From NCBI GenBank assembly GCA_963829485.1, contig CAWHIK010000010.1, positions 1-64,000 of the forward strand: a stretch of DNA of 64,000 nt, in the 5' to 3' direction. This document shows positions 25,535 through 34,269 of this stretch, one piece after another; position 1 is the first letter of the stretch; the number at the start of each line of letters is the position of its first letter. The notes under the pieces were generated by a model. That model worked only from the letters and a program-made list of their open reading frames with translations. It had not been told where the DNA came from and did no database searches. The DNA is from JBGPQJ01 sp963829485. GTDB lineage: Bacteria; Chloroflexota; Anaerolineae; Anaerolineales; Villigracilaceae. The translations under genes were made by a program, and so were the position numbers.

Positions 25535-26800
25535 ATGGCTGCCAAAGAAAATCCGCTCCGACTCGAATACCTGCTCGAAGCCACCCGCGACTTGCGCAAC
25601 GCGCTCGATCTGGAGGCGTACCTCCAGCTGGTGGCGGAGGCTGCCTCTGAGCTGACGGATGCGGAAGCCTCCTCCATTTTGGTCGCCGACGATTCGGGCA
25701 CCACCCTGCGCTTTGTCGCCGCCCCACGCATTCAATGGAATGTAATGAAGTCACTGGACGTACCGGTCGAGGGAAGCATCGCCGGGCGGGTATTCTCCTC
25801 CGGCAACCCCGAGATTGTCCTGGCGGCAAAGCGGGACAAGAAGCATTTCAAGAACATCGACTCGATGACCGGCGTCGAAACACGCTCCATGGCGGCGGTG
25901 CCCGTCATTTTTAAGGGAGAAAAGATCGGTGTCTTCGAAGTGGTGAACCACAGCGGGAACAAGGATTTTTCAGAAGAGGACGTCGCGATTCTGGAGATCC
26001 TGGCTGCGGAAGCAGCCGTCCTTCTATATAATGACCGGCTTGAGAAGCAGGTCACGAGTGCACAGGAGAAAATCGCCAAGCTCGACCGCATGAAAAGTGA
26101 TTTCACTGCCATCGCCTCGCACGAGCTGCGCACACCGCTGGGACTCATCCTCGGGCATGCCACCTTCCTGCGCGAGATGGTGGACCCGGAACTCGCCGAA
26201 CAGGTGGACACGATCATTCGCGCCGCATCCAAGCTGAAGGAAATCATCGAAGACCTGTCCAATGTGGATAATTTCCAGACTGGCATGGCAACGCTGCGCA
26301 CGCGCATATTCTCGGTCAGCCGCCTGATCTTTGAGCTGATCGATTCCTATCAGGCTGAAGCAAAAAGCAAACAGATCACCATCCAGACCAATTTACATAA
26401 ATCCACGGAGCTGAAAATCGACGGGGATGTGGAAAAGATCAGTATCGCCCTCAGCAGCCTGATCAAGAACGCCATCATGTTCACCAACGAAGGCGGGCAT
26501 GTCTTCGTGCAGGCGGAACAGTTGCCGGGCTACGTCAAGATCTCGGTCATCGACGATGGCATTGGCATCCCGGCTGCCGACCTGGCGCGCATCTTCGAGC
26601 GGTTCTACCAGGTCGAGTCGCATCTCACCCGCAAACACGGCGGCATGGGGTTGGGACTGTCCGTCTCGAAGGTCATGGTCGAGATGCACGGCGGTCGTAT
26701 CTGGGCTGAGAGTGTTGAGGGCAAGGGGAGCAATTTCACCATCATGCTGCCGATGAACCTGGCGCAGGTCAAGGCTGCTCAAAAAGTATTGAACAGCTGA
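25535..26800 (+). CDS. Cytoplasmic GAF-domain sensor histidine kinase
   Basis: The 421-residue protein has an N-terminal GAF domain (about 20-165), a HisKA dimerisation domain with the phospho-acceptor in SHELRTPLGLILGH (His196), and a HATPase_c domain with N box SLIKNAIMF (about 310-318), G1 ISVIDDGIGIPAADL (about 340-354) and G2 GGMGLGLSVSKVM (about 377-389). No TM segment is present, so the signal is sensed inside the cell or received from partner proteins. No response regulator gene is next to it. The ATG at 25535 follows AGGTGG; an earlier ATG at 25505 is also possible. Confidence 0.9.
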   Translation: MAAKENPLRLEYLLEATRDLRNALDLEAYLQLVAEAASELTDAEASSILVADDSGTTLRFVAAPRIQWNVMKSLDVPVEGSIAGRVFSSGNPEIVLAAKRDKKHFKNIDSMTGVETRSMAAVPVIFKGEKIGVFEVVNHSGNKDFSEEDVAILEILAAEAAVLLYNDRLEKQVTSAQEKIAKLDRMKSDFTAIASHELRTPLGLILGHATFLREMVDPELAEQVDTIIRAASKLKEIIEDLSNVDNFQTGMATLRTRIFSVSRLIFELIDSYQAEAKSKQITIQTNLHKSTELKIDGDVEKISIALSSLIKNAIMFTNEGGHVFVQAEQLPGYVKISVIDDGIGIPAADLARIFERFYQVESHLTRKHGGMGLGLSVSKVMVEMHGGRIWAESVEGKGSNFTIMLPMNLAQVKAAQKVLNS

Positions 26801-26843
26801 AAAATCAAGCCGGGTCCGGTATCGCTCCAGGGAAGGTTCGCAC

Positions 26844-27851
26844 GTGATACATCCCACTTATGTTATTGCCGGGCAATTGCGCCGCGACTACCTCCTGCCT
26901 CCCGAAGGCCGTCCCATGCTGGACGTGCCGGGAGGCAACTTGCTTTATGCTGCCGCCGGCGCGCGCCTGTGGAGCGATAAGATCGGGCTGCTCTCGCGGG
27001 CAGGCGAGGATTATCCCCAGGAATGGTTGAAGCAGTTTGAAAGACTCGGATTCGACACGAAGGGGGTCCGCATCCTGACCGGTGGATTGGATCTTCGCTC
27101 ATTCCGCGTGTACATGGACGCTTCCTCGCCGCAGACATCCAACCCAGTGGCGCACTTTGCCCGCCTCGGACTGCCTTTCCCCAAGTCGCTGCTGGGGTTC
27201 CAGCCGCGGAGCGAGGGGCAGGACAGCCGCTCCCGTTCCAACCCAGATTCGCCGCGCATCACGGACATCCCCAAGCATTATTTTGATGCCAAAGCCGTTC
27301 ACATCTGCCCGACCGATTATGTGTCGCACACACAGCTTTTGCCGGCATTCCGGCAGGCGGGAGTTCAGACCACCTCGCTCGATCCATCGCCGGGTTACAT
27401 GCAGCCGGCGTTCATGGAGGATGTCCGGTCGCTGGTCCACGGGCTGACGGTGTTCATGCCGTCCGAAGAGGAGATCCGCGCGTTGTTCTGGGGCAGGACG
27501 AGAGAACTGTGGGAGATGGTCGAAGCCATTGGCTCATGGGGCGTGGAGTTTGTTATCGTCAAGCGAGGCGGTCTGGGACAGATGATCTATGACTCCGGTA
27601 ATCGCCGCCGCTATGAAGTTCCTGCGTACCCAGGCAAGGTGGTGGATCCGACCGGAGGAGGGGATGCGTTCGGCGGAGGGTTCATTGTAGGTTATGCCGA
27701 GTCCTACGATCCTGTGCGCGCTGCCCTGCATGGAAATGTGTCCGCCTCCCTGACAATCGAAGGAAGCGGGGCCTTTTTTGCGCTGGACGCCCTGCCCGGG
27801 CTTGCCCAGGCGCGCCTCGATACGCTCAAGGAAATTGTCCGGGAAGCCTGA
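26844..27851 (+). CDS. PfkB-family carbohydrate/nucleoside kinase
   Basis: The 335-residue protein has the PfkB C-terminal signature VVDPTGGGDAFGGGFIVGYA (about 270-289), with the anion hole and catalytic Asp in GGDAFGGG. The N-terminal region MLDVPGGNLLYAAAGARLW corresponds to the sugar-binding GGxxxNxA area. The phosphate acceptor cannot be named. The start codon is GTG, preceded by AGGGAAGG. It follows the histidine kinase by 43 bases and is followed after three bases by the M20 peptidase gene. Confidence 0.85.
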   Translation: MIHPTYVIAGQLRRDYLLPPEGRPMLDVPGGNLLYAAAGARLWSDKIGLLSRAGEDYPQEWLKQFERLGFDTKGVRILTGGLDLRSFRVYMDASSPQTSNPVAHFARLGLPFPKSLLGFQPRSEGQDSRSRSNPDSPRITDIPKHYFDAKAVHICPTDYVSHTQLLPAFRQAGVQTTSLDPSPGYMQPAFMEDVRSLVHGLTVFMPSEEEIRALFWGRTRELWEMVEAIGSWGVEFVIVKRGGLGQMIYDSGNRRRYEVPAYPGKVVDPTGGGDAFGGGFIVGYAESYDPVRAALHGNVSASLTIEGSGAFFALDALPGLAQARLDTLKEIVREA

Positions 27852-27854
27852 AAT

Positions 27855-28943
27855 ATGATGGATATCGAAACGCTGATCGACCTCACTCTCCAAATCCAGC
27901 AAATCCCCGCGCCGACATTCGAGGAAACACGGCGGGCGGAGTTTGTCCGTGCCCGCTTCCAGGCTGAGGGATTGACTGACGTGCATAACGACGCTGTTGG
28001 GAATGTTCTCGCGCGGCTGCCGGGAGCTGGTTCAGAGCGTCCATTGGTCATCTCCGCACATCTTGATACGGTTTTCCCGATCGAAACGGATCTTACGCAT
28101 TCCAGGAGTGTTGAAAAAATAACCGCTCCTGGAATAGGGGATAACTCACTCGGCGTGGCTGCACTCTTTGGGATTCTATGGTGGCTGCGCGAGCAGAAGA
28201 CTGCCCCGAAGTTCGACATTTGGTTCGTGGCAAATGTCTGTGAAGAAGGTTTGGGTGATCTGCGAGGAATGCGGGCTGTCGTGGATCGCTTCGGCGGCGA
28301 TGTGAAAGGATATCTTGTCCTTGAGGGAATGGCGTTCGGGCACGTGTACAACCGCGGCACCGGTGTGAGGCGCTACAAGATCACTGTCCGGACCGCCGGC
28401 GGGCATTCCTGGTCGGATTTCGGCAAGCCATCCGCAATTCATGAATTGGCAGGACTGGTTACACACCTTGCCGGGATCAAGCTGCCGGATTCGCCTCGTA
28501 CCACGCTGAATGTCGGCAAGGTTTCCGGCGGGACGTCCATCAATACCATCGCACCCGAAGCGTGGCTGGAGCTTGATCTGAGGTCCGAGGACGAGTCAAC
28601 TCTGCAGAAGCTTGTCCGCAATGTGGAAAGCTTAATCGCTGCGATAAAAAAGCCGGGGGTAACTGTGGAAACTCAAGTGATCGGCGACCGTCCCGCCGGC
28701 TCCATCAGCTCCGATCATCCCTTAATTCGGACCGCGATGAGCAGCCTCGCCAGGATGCAGATCGAACCGACACTGACCCTCGGCTCAACGGATGCCAATG
28801 TCCCCTTCAGTCAGGGCTACCCTGCGACGGTTCTCGGCGTTACGACCGGGGGCGGGGCGCATACACTCAATGAGTTTATCAATCTTCCGCCGATCGAAAA
28901 GGGAATGGACCACTTGGTGGATGTGGTTACACAGTTGGCGTAA
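27855..28943 (+). CDS. M20-family metallopeptidase (peptidase T / carboxypeptidase G2-like)
   Basis: The 362-residue protein has the di-zinc M20 layout: VISAHLDTVFP (HxD zinc ligand and catalytic Asp, about 64-74), GIGDNSLGVAALFGILWWL (bridging Asp, about 94-112) and NVCEEGLGDLRGM (catalytic Glu-Glu, about 128-140). The lid domain begins near RYKITVRTAGGHSWSDFGKP, with the conserved GGHS. GGGAHTLNEFINL near the end supplies the last His ligand. It is probably a cytoplasmic di/tripeptidase or amidohydrolase. It is likely co-transcribed with the PfkB gene (three-base gap). Confidence 0.88.
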   Translation: MMDIETLIDLTLQIQQIPAPTFEETRRAEFVRARFQAEGLTDVHNDAVGNVLARLPGAGSERPLVISAHLDTVFPIETDLTHSRSVEKITAPGIGDNSLGVAALFGILWWLREQKTAPKFDIWFVANVCEEGLGDLRGMRAVVDRFGGDVKGYLVLEGMAFGHVYNRGTGVRRYKITVRTAGGHSWSDFGKPSAIHELAGLVTHLAGIKLPDSPRTTLNVGKVSGGTSINTIAPEAWLELDLRSEDESTLQKLVRNVESLIAAIKKPGVTVETQVIGDRPAGSISSDHPLIRTAMSSLARMQIEPTLTLGSTDANVPFSQGYPATVLGVTTGGGAHTLNEFINLPPIEKGMDHLVDVVTQLA

Positions 28944-28949
28944 AAAAAA

Positions 28950-28970
28950 CCGGCTTCAAGATGAAGCCGG
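28950..28970. terminator. Bidirectional terminator
   Basis: CCGGCTTC (28950-28957) and GAAGCCGG (28963-28970) form the stem. On the minus strand it is followed by eight T, an excellent terminator for the cyclase gene; it also ends the M20 gene. Confidence 0.85.
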
Positions 28971-28976
28971 TCTATC

Positions 28977-30695
28977 TTAGGAAAACCCCAGGATTTCATA
29001 AACAGGTATCAGTTCACGCTTCCCCTTGACCTGCATCGGATCCATCGGCAGGACTCTCACGTAATCCCTCACACGCTCGTAGGCTGCCTGGCTGATCACG
29101 ATCTGGTTGTGCCAGGCGTTCTCCTGCAGGCGCTTGGTGGTGTTGACGCTGTCACCGATGGCGGTATACTCCAGGCGTTTTTCCGTGCCGATCAGCCCCA
29201 GTACAGCCTCGCCGTAGTGGATGCCCACGCCAAAGGAGAGCTTGGCCTCTGGCGGCAGCTCGGCGTGCAGACGGAGCACCGCATTCCGGAGAGTTACAGC
29301 TGCGCGGACGGCACGCAGGGTGTGGTCGGGCTGGGGGACGGGGGCGTTGAACCAGGCCATCACCGCATCGCCGAGAAATTTGTCCACGGTGCCTTCCTGG
29401 TCGAGCACCGCTTCAGCCGCTGCGGCAAGATAGAGGTTGAGCACGCTGACCAGTTTCTCAGGCGAGTGTTGCTCGGAGAAACTGGTGAACCCGCGGATAT
29501 CTGCAAACAGGATGGAAATGTCCGTACGTTTTCCCACCAGCGAAAGGCTTTCTGGATCAAGCTGCTGGATGACCGCCGGGGAGACCATGCGCTCGAAGAG
29601 TTTCCGCTGCCCCTCAAGCCGCTTGCGCTCGGTGAGGTCGTCCAGCACGATGGTGACGCCTTGCGTGACCTGTGAGCCGTCCTTGAGAGGGGAGAGGTTA
29701 AGTCTCCAGTTCAGGTTTCCACGCTGAGGGTGGCGGTGGCTGAGTTCCATATCGTGGATGGTCTGGTCACTGATCCTCACCGTTGCCACCCGCGGCAGGA
29801 TGTCATCGGCGATGGCGGGGAAGACTTCGTCGAGCCGCCTGCCCACGATATCCGACGTCGTCTTTCCGATGATGGTCTCGGCAGCGCGGTTGGCCAGGGT
29901 GATCTGGTCTCCGATGTCAGCGGTGATCACGCCGCTGGTGATGGACGCAAAGACATTGTCCATTAAATTCTTGAGTTCGGTGACCTCCTCGAGTGTTTTC
30001 CGTAGCGAGGCGAACAGGCGGGCATTCTCGATGGCAACTGCTGCCTGGTTGGCGAACGCCGTGATGAGGTCCTTCTCGGGTTCGCGGAAAATTCCCGCCT
30101 GAAGACGGTTGTCCGTATAGATGACGCCGATCAGGTAGCTCTTCACCATCAGCGGGACGCACAGGATGGAGCGCAGCTTGTAGGCGACGATCGACTCCGT
30201 GCTGTTGAAGCGCGGGTCCTCCTTGGCGTTGGTGGTCATCACCGGCACACCGCTCTCGATGACGCGTTTGATGACGGTGCGGCTGACGGCGGTTTCATTG
30301 TTATTGAGGGATTCCTTTTCCCAGTTGCGGGCGATCTGGGTGATCATTTCCCCTTTTTCGTTGGCGAGCATCAGGAAACCGCGCTCGGCACCGGTCAGGC
30401 GGACGATGGTATCCATCACGATGCGGAGCACTTCATCTAGTTTCAGAGTCGAGTTGATAACCTGGCTGATATCCGCCAGCGCGAAGAGGTTCTTGCGCTC
30501 CTCGGCCACCGACCCGACCTCGAGGCTGGCGCGGTGCAGACGCGTCTCCATCTGGGAGAGGTCGTCGAGGACGCCGGGAGGAAGGCTGGCGCGAATGGGC
30601 AGAAGCGTGGAGCGCATTTTACCGGCTGCCTGGCTGAGAGCCTTCAGCTGCATGTCGAGAGAGGGCGTGGATTGGATGGTCTGATCGGTCGCCAT
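28977..30695 (-). CDS. Class III adenylate/guanylate cyclase with GAF and PAS domains
   Basis: This soluble protein of about 572 residues has a coiled N-terminus, a GAF domain (about 70-215, with RGFLMLANEKGEMITQIARN), a PAS domain (about 235-335, with TSGVITADIGDQITLANRAA) and a C-terminal cyclase homology domain (about 380-520). The catalytic domain has the metal aspartates in ILFADIRGFTSFSEQ and VDKFLGDAVMAWFNAP, GVGIHYGEAVLGLIG, and the base/transition-state region LEYTAIGDSVNTTKRLQ with Asn and Arg. It would make cAMP (or cGMP) in response to a GAF/PAS signal. The ATG at 30695 is four bases after the stop of the transglutaminase gene, so they form an operon. Confidence 0.88.
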   Translation of the reverse strand: MATDQTIQSTPSLDMQLKALSQAAGKMRSTLLPIRASLPPGVLDDLSQMETRLHRASLEVGSVAEERKNLFALADISQVINSTLKLDEVLRIVMDTIVRLTGAERGFLMLANEKGEMITQIARNWEKESLNNNETAVSRTVIKRVIESGVPVMTTNAKEDPRFNSTESIVAYKLRSILCVPLMVKSYLIGVIYTDNRLQAGIFREPEKDLITAFANQAAVAIENARLFASLRKTLEEVTELKNLMDNVFASITSGVITADIGDQITLANRAAETIIGKTTSDIVGRRLDEVFPAIADDILPRVATVRISDQTIHDMELSHRHPQRGNLNWRLNLSPLKDGSQVTQGVTIVLDDLTERKRLEGQRKLFERMVSPAVIQQLDPESLSLVGKRTDISILFADIRGFTSFSEQHSPEKLVSVLNLYLAAAAEAVLDQEGTVDKFLGDAVMAWFNAPVPQPDHTLRAVRAAVTLRNAVLRLHAELPPEAKLSFGVGIHYGEAVLGLIGTEKRLEYTAIGDSVNTTKRLQENAWHNQIVISQAAYERVRDYVRVLPMDPMQVKGKRELIPVYEILGFS

Positions 30696-30699
30696 GATC

Positions 30700-33019
30700 C
30701 TATGAGAGAAAACGATTAAAAAGGCGTTTGATTGTTTTGTAAATGATCTGTCGGCTGGCCAGCTGTGCGGCCGGGAGGTCTCCATCCCGGGGACTGTAGA
30801 GCGCAGTCTGGTGTTCGGCAACCAGCGTATCGATTTCTTCGCCGGCTTCCGGCATCAACTCGCGCAGTTTCTCGGCGCGTTCAGCGGGAGTGGTCGCCGC
30901 TGGTTGGGGGTTTCCGAGCCAGCGCAGGCTTTGGTTGATGGACGCAAACGCCCGAGTGATGGGGGTTTGCTCCGCCCAGCGAGCCCAGTTGAGCAGGATA
31001 CGCGGAACCGGTAAATGCCTCCGCTCGAAAAAGGCCAGAATGGCGACCGGTGCCTGGTGGGCGGGCAGTCCGCCCAAATCGGAACCAGTAAAAAATCCCG
31101 GCTGTTGCGGCCAGTAAAACGATTATAACCCACGGAATTATCCGCATGTAATCCATCTGACGGGCTACGGCTTCCGGGTCGTCCTCCGCTTCCCGCCCTC
31201 CAGTCGACTCGACGTCATTTGCTTCTCCAGTATCAGACGGGGTCAGGTCAGTTCCGGAAGTGTCGTCCCGGGCAACCCCCTCCGGGCGGACGATGGGCGA
31301 CTGGTTTACAGTGGGCTCGAATTCCACCCAGCCGATTTCAGGGAAATATACTTCCATCCACGCATGGGCGTCTTTTTGGAGGACGGTGTAAGTCGTGCCG
31401 GCAGTCGTTGGGTTCTCCCTGCAGCATACCCCACTGCCAGCCGGGCAGGGACTCCCGACCGAGCGCAGCATCAGCACGCCGGCCGTGGCATAGTAATTGC
31501 AGAATCCTTGTTTTGATTCCAACAGGAACCATTCGATCAGGTCGGTTTCGGGTGGCGGCGCTTGCTGAATGCGCTCGACGTAGTCGATCTCCCGCCTGAG
31601 ATAATAGGTGACCGCCGCCGCCTTGTCGTAAGGTGTCTCCGCCCCGGACCGTGATCTCCGAAGCCAGTTCTGCCACACGAGGGGAGAAATCGTCGGGCAG
31701 TTGCAGGTAACGTTCGGTGACCCATTCGGGATAATCCTCGCCAGCCTCGCGGAGCTGCAGGATGGTCGGGTTGGAGATCCTGGACCGCGCTGAAAAGGTC
31801 TCGCCGGCCCTCAGGTTGCGGGACGTCCGCATCAGCACCATGTCGACCTGGTCATCCGGCGTGGAATAACTTTTGTATTCACCCGGTCCGGCTTATCCAT
31901 AACAGGTCCGGGAAGTAAATAAAGCAGCGATTGATGTTGATATGTAGGTGGTGATATAAAACGTGCCTTGGGGTCCTTTTCCCTGCCCGGCTGGCGCGAG
32001 CGAGTTGTCATCAGGATCGAATTCATCGATGGTCTCTGCGGAGGTGGTCCAGTTGCCGTCCGAGAATTCATCATAAACACGTCCGCGCCAGTAAAGGCGG
32101 GGCAGATCCTGGGCGGAAACTCGGAAGCTGCACTGTGAACAGGACCGCATCACCGAGCGGGTTGCCCAGCCCCAGCGCAAGATTGTCCGCGAAAAAATCG
32201 CGCGGTCCGACAGCTGTCGTCCCCTGGATGGCGGCAAAGGCATCCTTGAAGCGCTGCTTCAGGTCATCCCAGGGACGTGACAGATTGGTCCACACCCGGT
32301 TGGCGGTAGGGGATGACGACAGCGAAAGCGGCATGGTCCAGGCGAGCAAGACCAGCACGGCGGCTGAGATCAATACCGCCACGGAAATATCCACATTGGC
32401 TTCGGGAGAGATGAAGACACGGCGCTGCTTCCAGTCGCGGCTGGAGTTAAATGTAGTTGAGCCGGCCGAAAAGCAGCAAGGCAAAAAAGAGAAAGGTGCC
32501 TAGATACCAGACGCGTTCCGGAACCGCCCAGTCATACGTGTGCACGATCATGATGGCCAGGCCGCCGAGCACGATCGCTACCAGGGCGTTACCGTGTCGG
32601 GCGAGAGCATAACCGCTGATGATGCTGATGATCAAGAAGAGGATGCTGACAAAAGTCAGGAACAGGATGAAATCGTCCACCGGCTGGCGGCTGGAGAGCT
32701 GCGCCAGCGAATAGATCAACCTGCCGCTGAGGCTCATCAGGCGTTCACCCCAGCCCACGGCGTCCTCGGTGGCTTTCGAGAGCTGCCAGGGGAGGAGGAA
32801 CAAGCTGTATCCGACTGCCAGCAAGAAAACCACCCGCCGGCTGAACAGGCTCTTCCCCAGCGCCAGCCCGAGAATCACGCCCAGCGTCACCAGCACATAA
32901 ACATAATCGAGGTGGGGAACCCAGTTGGTGGCAAGCAGCCGCCCCGCCGAAACGAGCATGGCGGCGAACAACACACCTGCAGCGAGCCAGTCCCACAAAC
33001 GCGTGGGTTCACGGTCCAT
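30700..33019 (-). CDS. Transglutaminase-like membrane protein (DUF3488/TgpA type), about six frameshifts
   Basis: The N-terminal part has five or six TM helices (LWDWLAAGVLFAAMLVSAG and following). The middle contains LPRLYWRGRVYDEFSDGNW, the usual start of the extracellular domain in TgpA/DUF3488 proteins. The transglutaminase core follows: KQGFCNYYATAGVLMLRSVG (catalytic Cys), DAHAWMEVYFPEIGWVEFEP (catalytic His and Asp). A last TM (RIIPWVIIVLLAATAGIFYW) precedes a C-terminal DUF4129-like helix bundle with LRELMPEAGEEIDTLVAEHQ. Breaks lie near 32460, 32110, 31905, 31650, 31405-31425 and 31070. The stop is four bases before the cyclase start. Confidence 0.8.
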
Positions 33020-33144
33020 GTTTTGAGTGTACAATAAAAACGAGGTGCCGTCAAAGACACGCAGCGGAGGAGCATGGCTGTCTTTGAATTCCGGGAATTT
33101 CGAAATACCCGTCGCTATTCCATTACTTTTCAGGAGGTGTCTTC

Positions 33145-34128
33145 ATGGAGCAATTCTGGGATCTGGGTGTTCAGTTCATTGCATCATTCCAAACCATACC
33201 CTGGCTCGTCGCGCCAATGGAATTCTTCAGCTTTCTTGGGTCAGAGGAATTTTTCATTTTGATGCTCCCCTTTCTTTACTGGTGCGTGGACGCAGGTCTC
33301 GGCTTGCGGGTCGGTTTGATCCTGTTGTTCAGTACGTGGCTGAACGATGTGTTCAAGATCCTGTTCAACGATCCGCGCCCCTACTGGTACAGCACGGACG
33401 TTAAGGCGTACGCGAACGAATCCTCCTTCGGGATTCCATCCGGACATTCGCAGACTGCCGTGGCCGTCTGGGGGATGATCGCTTATTATGTCAATCGGCC
33501 GTGGGCATGGATAGCTTCCATCGCAGTCATCTTTATGATCGGTCTGTCGCGCCTGTATCTTGGAGTCCACTTCCCTACCGATGTTCTGGTGGGCTGGTTG
33601 ATCGGCGCCATCCTGCTCCTGTGTTTTGTTAAATTTTGGAATCCAGTGGCAGCCTGGCTAAAGAAGCTGACCTTCGCACAGCAGGTATGGGTCGCATTCC
33701 TTGTTTCGCTGGGATTTATCGGCACAGTGCAGCTTGCCGCGCTGTCACTGGGCGATTGGACCATGCCCGAGGAATGGCTGCTCAATGCGGCAGTTGCCTT
33801 CCCTGAAGGACCCGCGCCTTCTCCAATGGATGTGAGCGGGGTTTACTCGACGGCAGGGACCTTGTTCGGGTTGTCGCTTGGCTTGGCCTGGTTCACCCGG
33901 CAGGGAGGTTTCTCCATGGAAGGGACACTCGGCCAGAAAGCGCTGCGTTTCCTCGTTGGCCTGGTCGGTGTGGCGATACTCTACGTGGGTCTGAAGTTTT
34001 TCTTCCCTTCCGGAGATGGGGTACTGCCATACCTCATGCGTTACATACGATACTGCCTGGTGGGGGTGTGGGTTTCTGCCGGCGCACCGTGGCTTTTTGT
34101 CCGCATGAAATTGGCAAAGCCACGGTAA
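33145..34128 (+). CDS. PAP2-family phosphatase, multi-TM
   Basis: The 327-residue membrane protein contains the three PAP2 phosphatase motifs: KILFNDPRPYWY (motif 1, KxxxxxRP, about 71-82), GIPSGHSQTAVAVW (motif 2, SGH, about 94-107) and SRLYLGVHFPTDVLVGW (motif 3, SRxxxxxHxxxD, about 133-149). It should dephosphorylate lipid phosphates such as undecaprenyl-PP or phosphatidic acid. A further four or five TM helices after residue 180 are beyond the usual PAP2 core. An AGGAGGT site precedes the ATG; it is divergent from the transglutaminase gene. Confidence 0.9.
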   Translation: MEQFWDLGVQFIASFQTIPWLVAPMEFFSFLGSEEFFILMLPFLYWCVDAGLGLRVGLILLFSTWLNDVFKILFNDPRPYWYSTDVKAYANESSFGIPSGHSQTAVAVWGMIAYYVNRPWAWIASIAVIFMIGLSRLYLGVHFPTDVLVGWLIGAILLLCFVKFWNPVAAWLKKLTFAQQVWVAFLVSLGFIGTVQLAALSLGDWTMPEEWLLNAAVAFPEGPAPSPMDVSGVYSTAGTLFGLSLGLAWFTRQGGFSMEGTLGQKALRFLVGLVGVAILYVGLKFFFPSGDGVLPYLMRYIRYCLVGVWVSAGAPWLFVRMKLAKPR

Positions 34129-34224
34129 GTCAATAATTTCAGCCTTTCATAATTGTTAACGGTACATGGGGATGTGTATATTCATTGTAATGAGTTGCGG
34201 AAAATGGGTTCCGGACGATTCTGT

Positions 34225-34230
34225 TATAAT
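34225..34230 (+). promoter_or_regulatory. -10 element TATAAT of the Ser/Thr kinase gene
   Basis: A TATAAT lies 39 bases before the ATG. No ribosome binding site is visible before that start. Confidence 0.5.
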
Positions 34231-34269
34231 CAATTTTTGATTTATAGGTCAGCGCTGGATGATTTATAG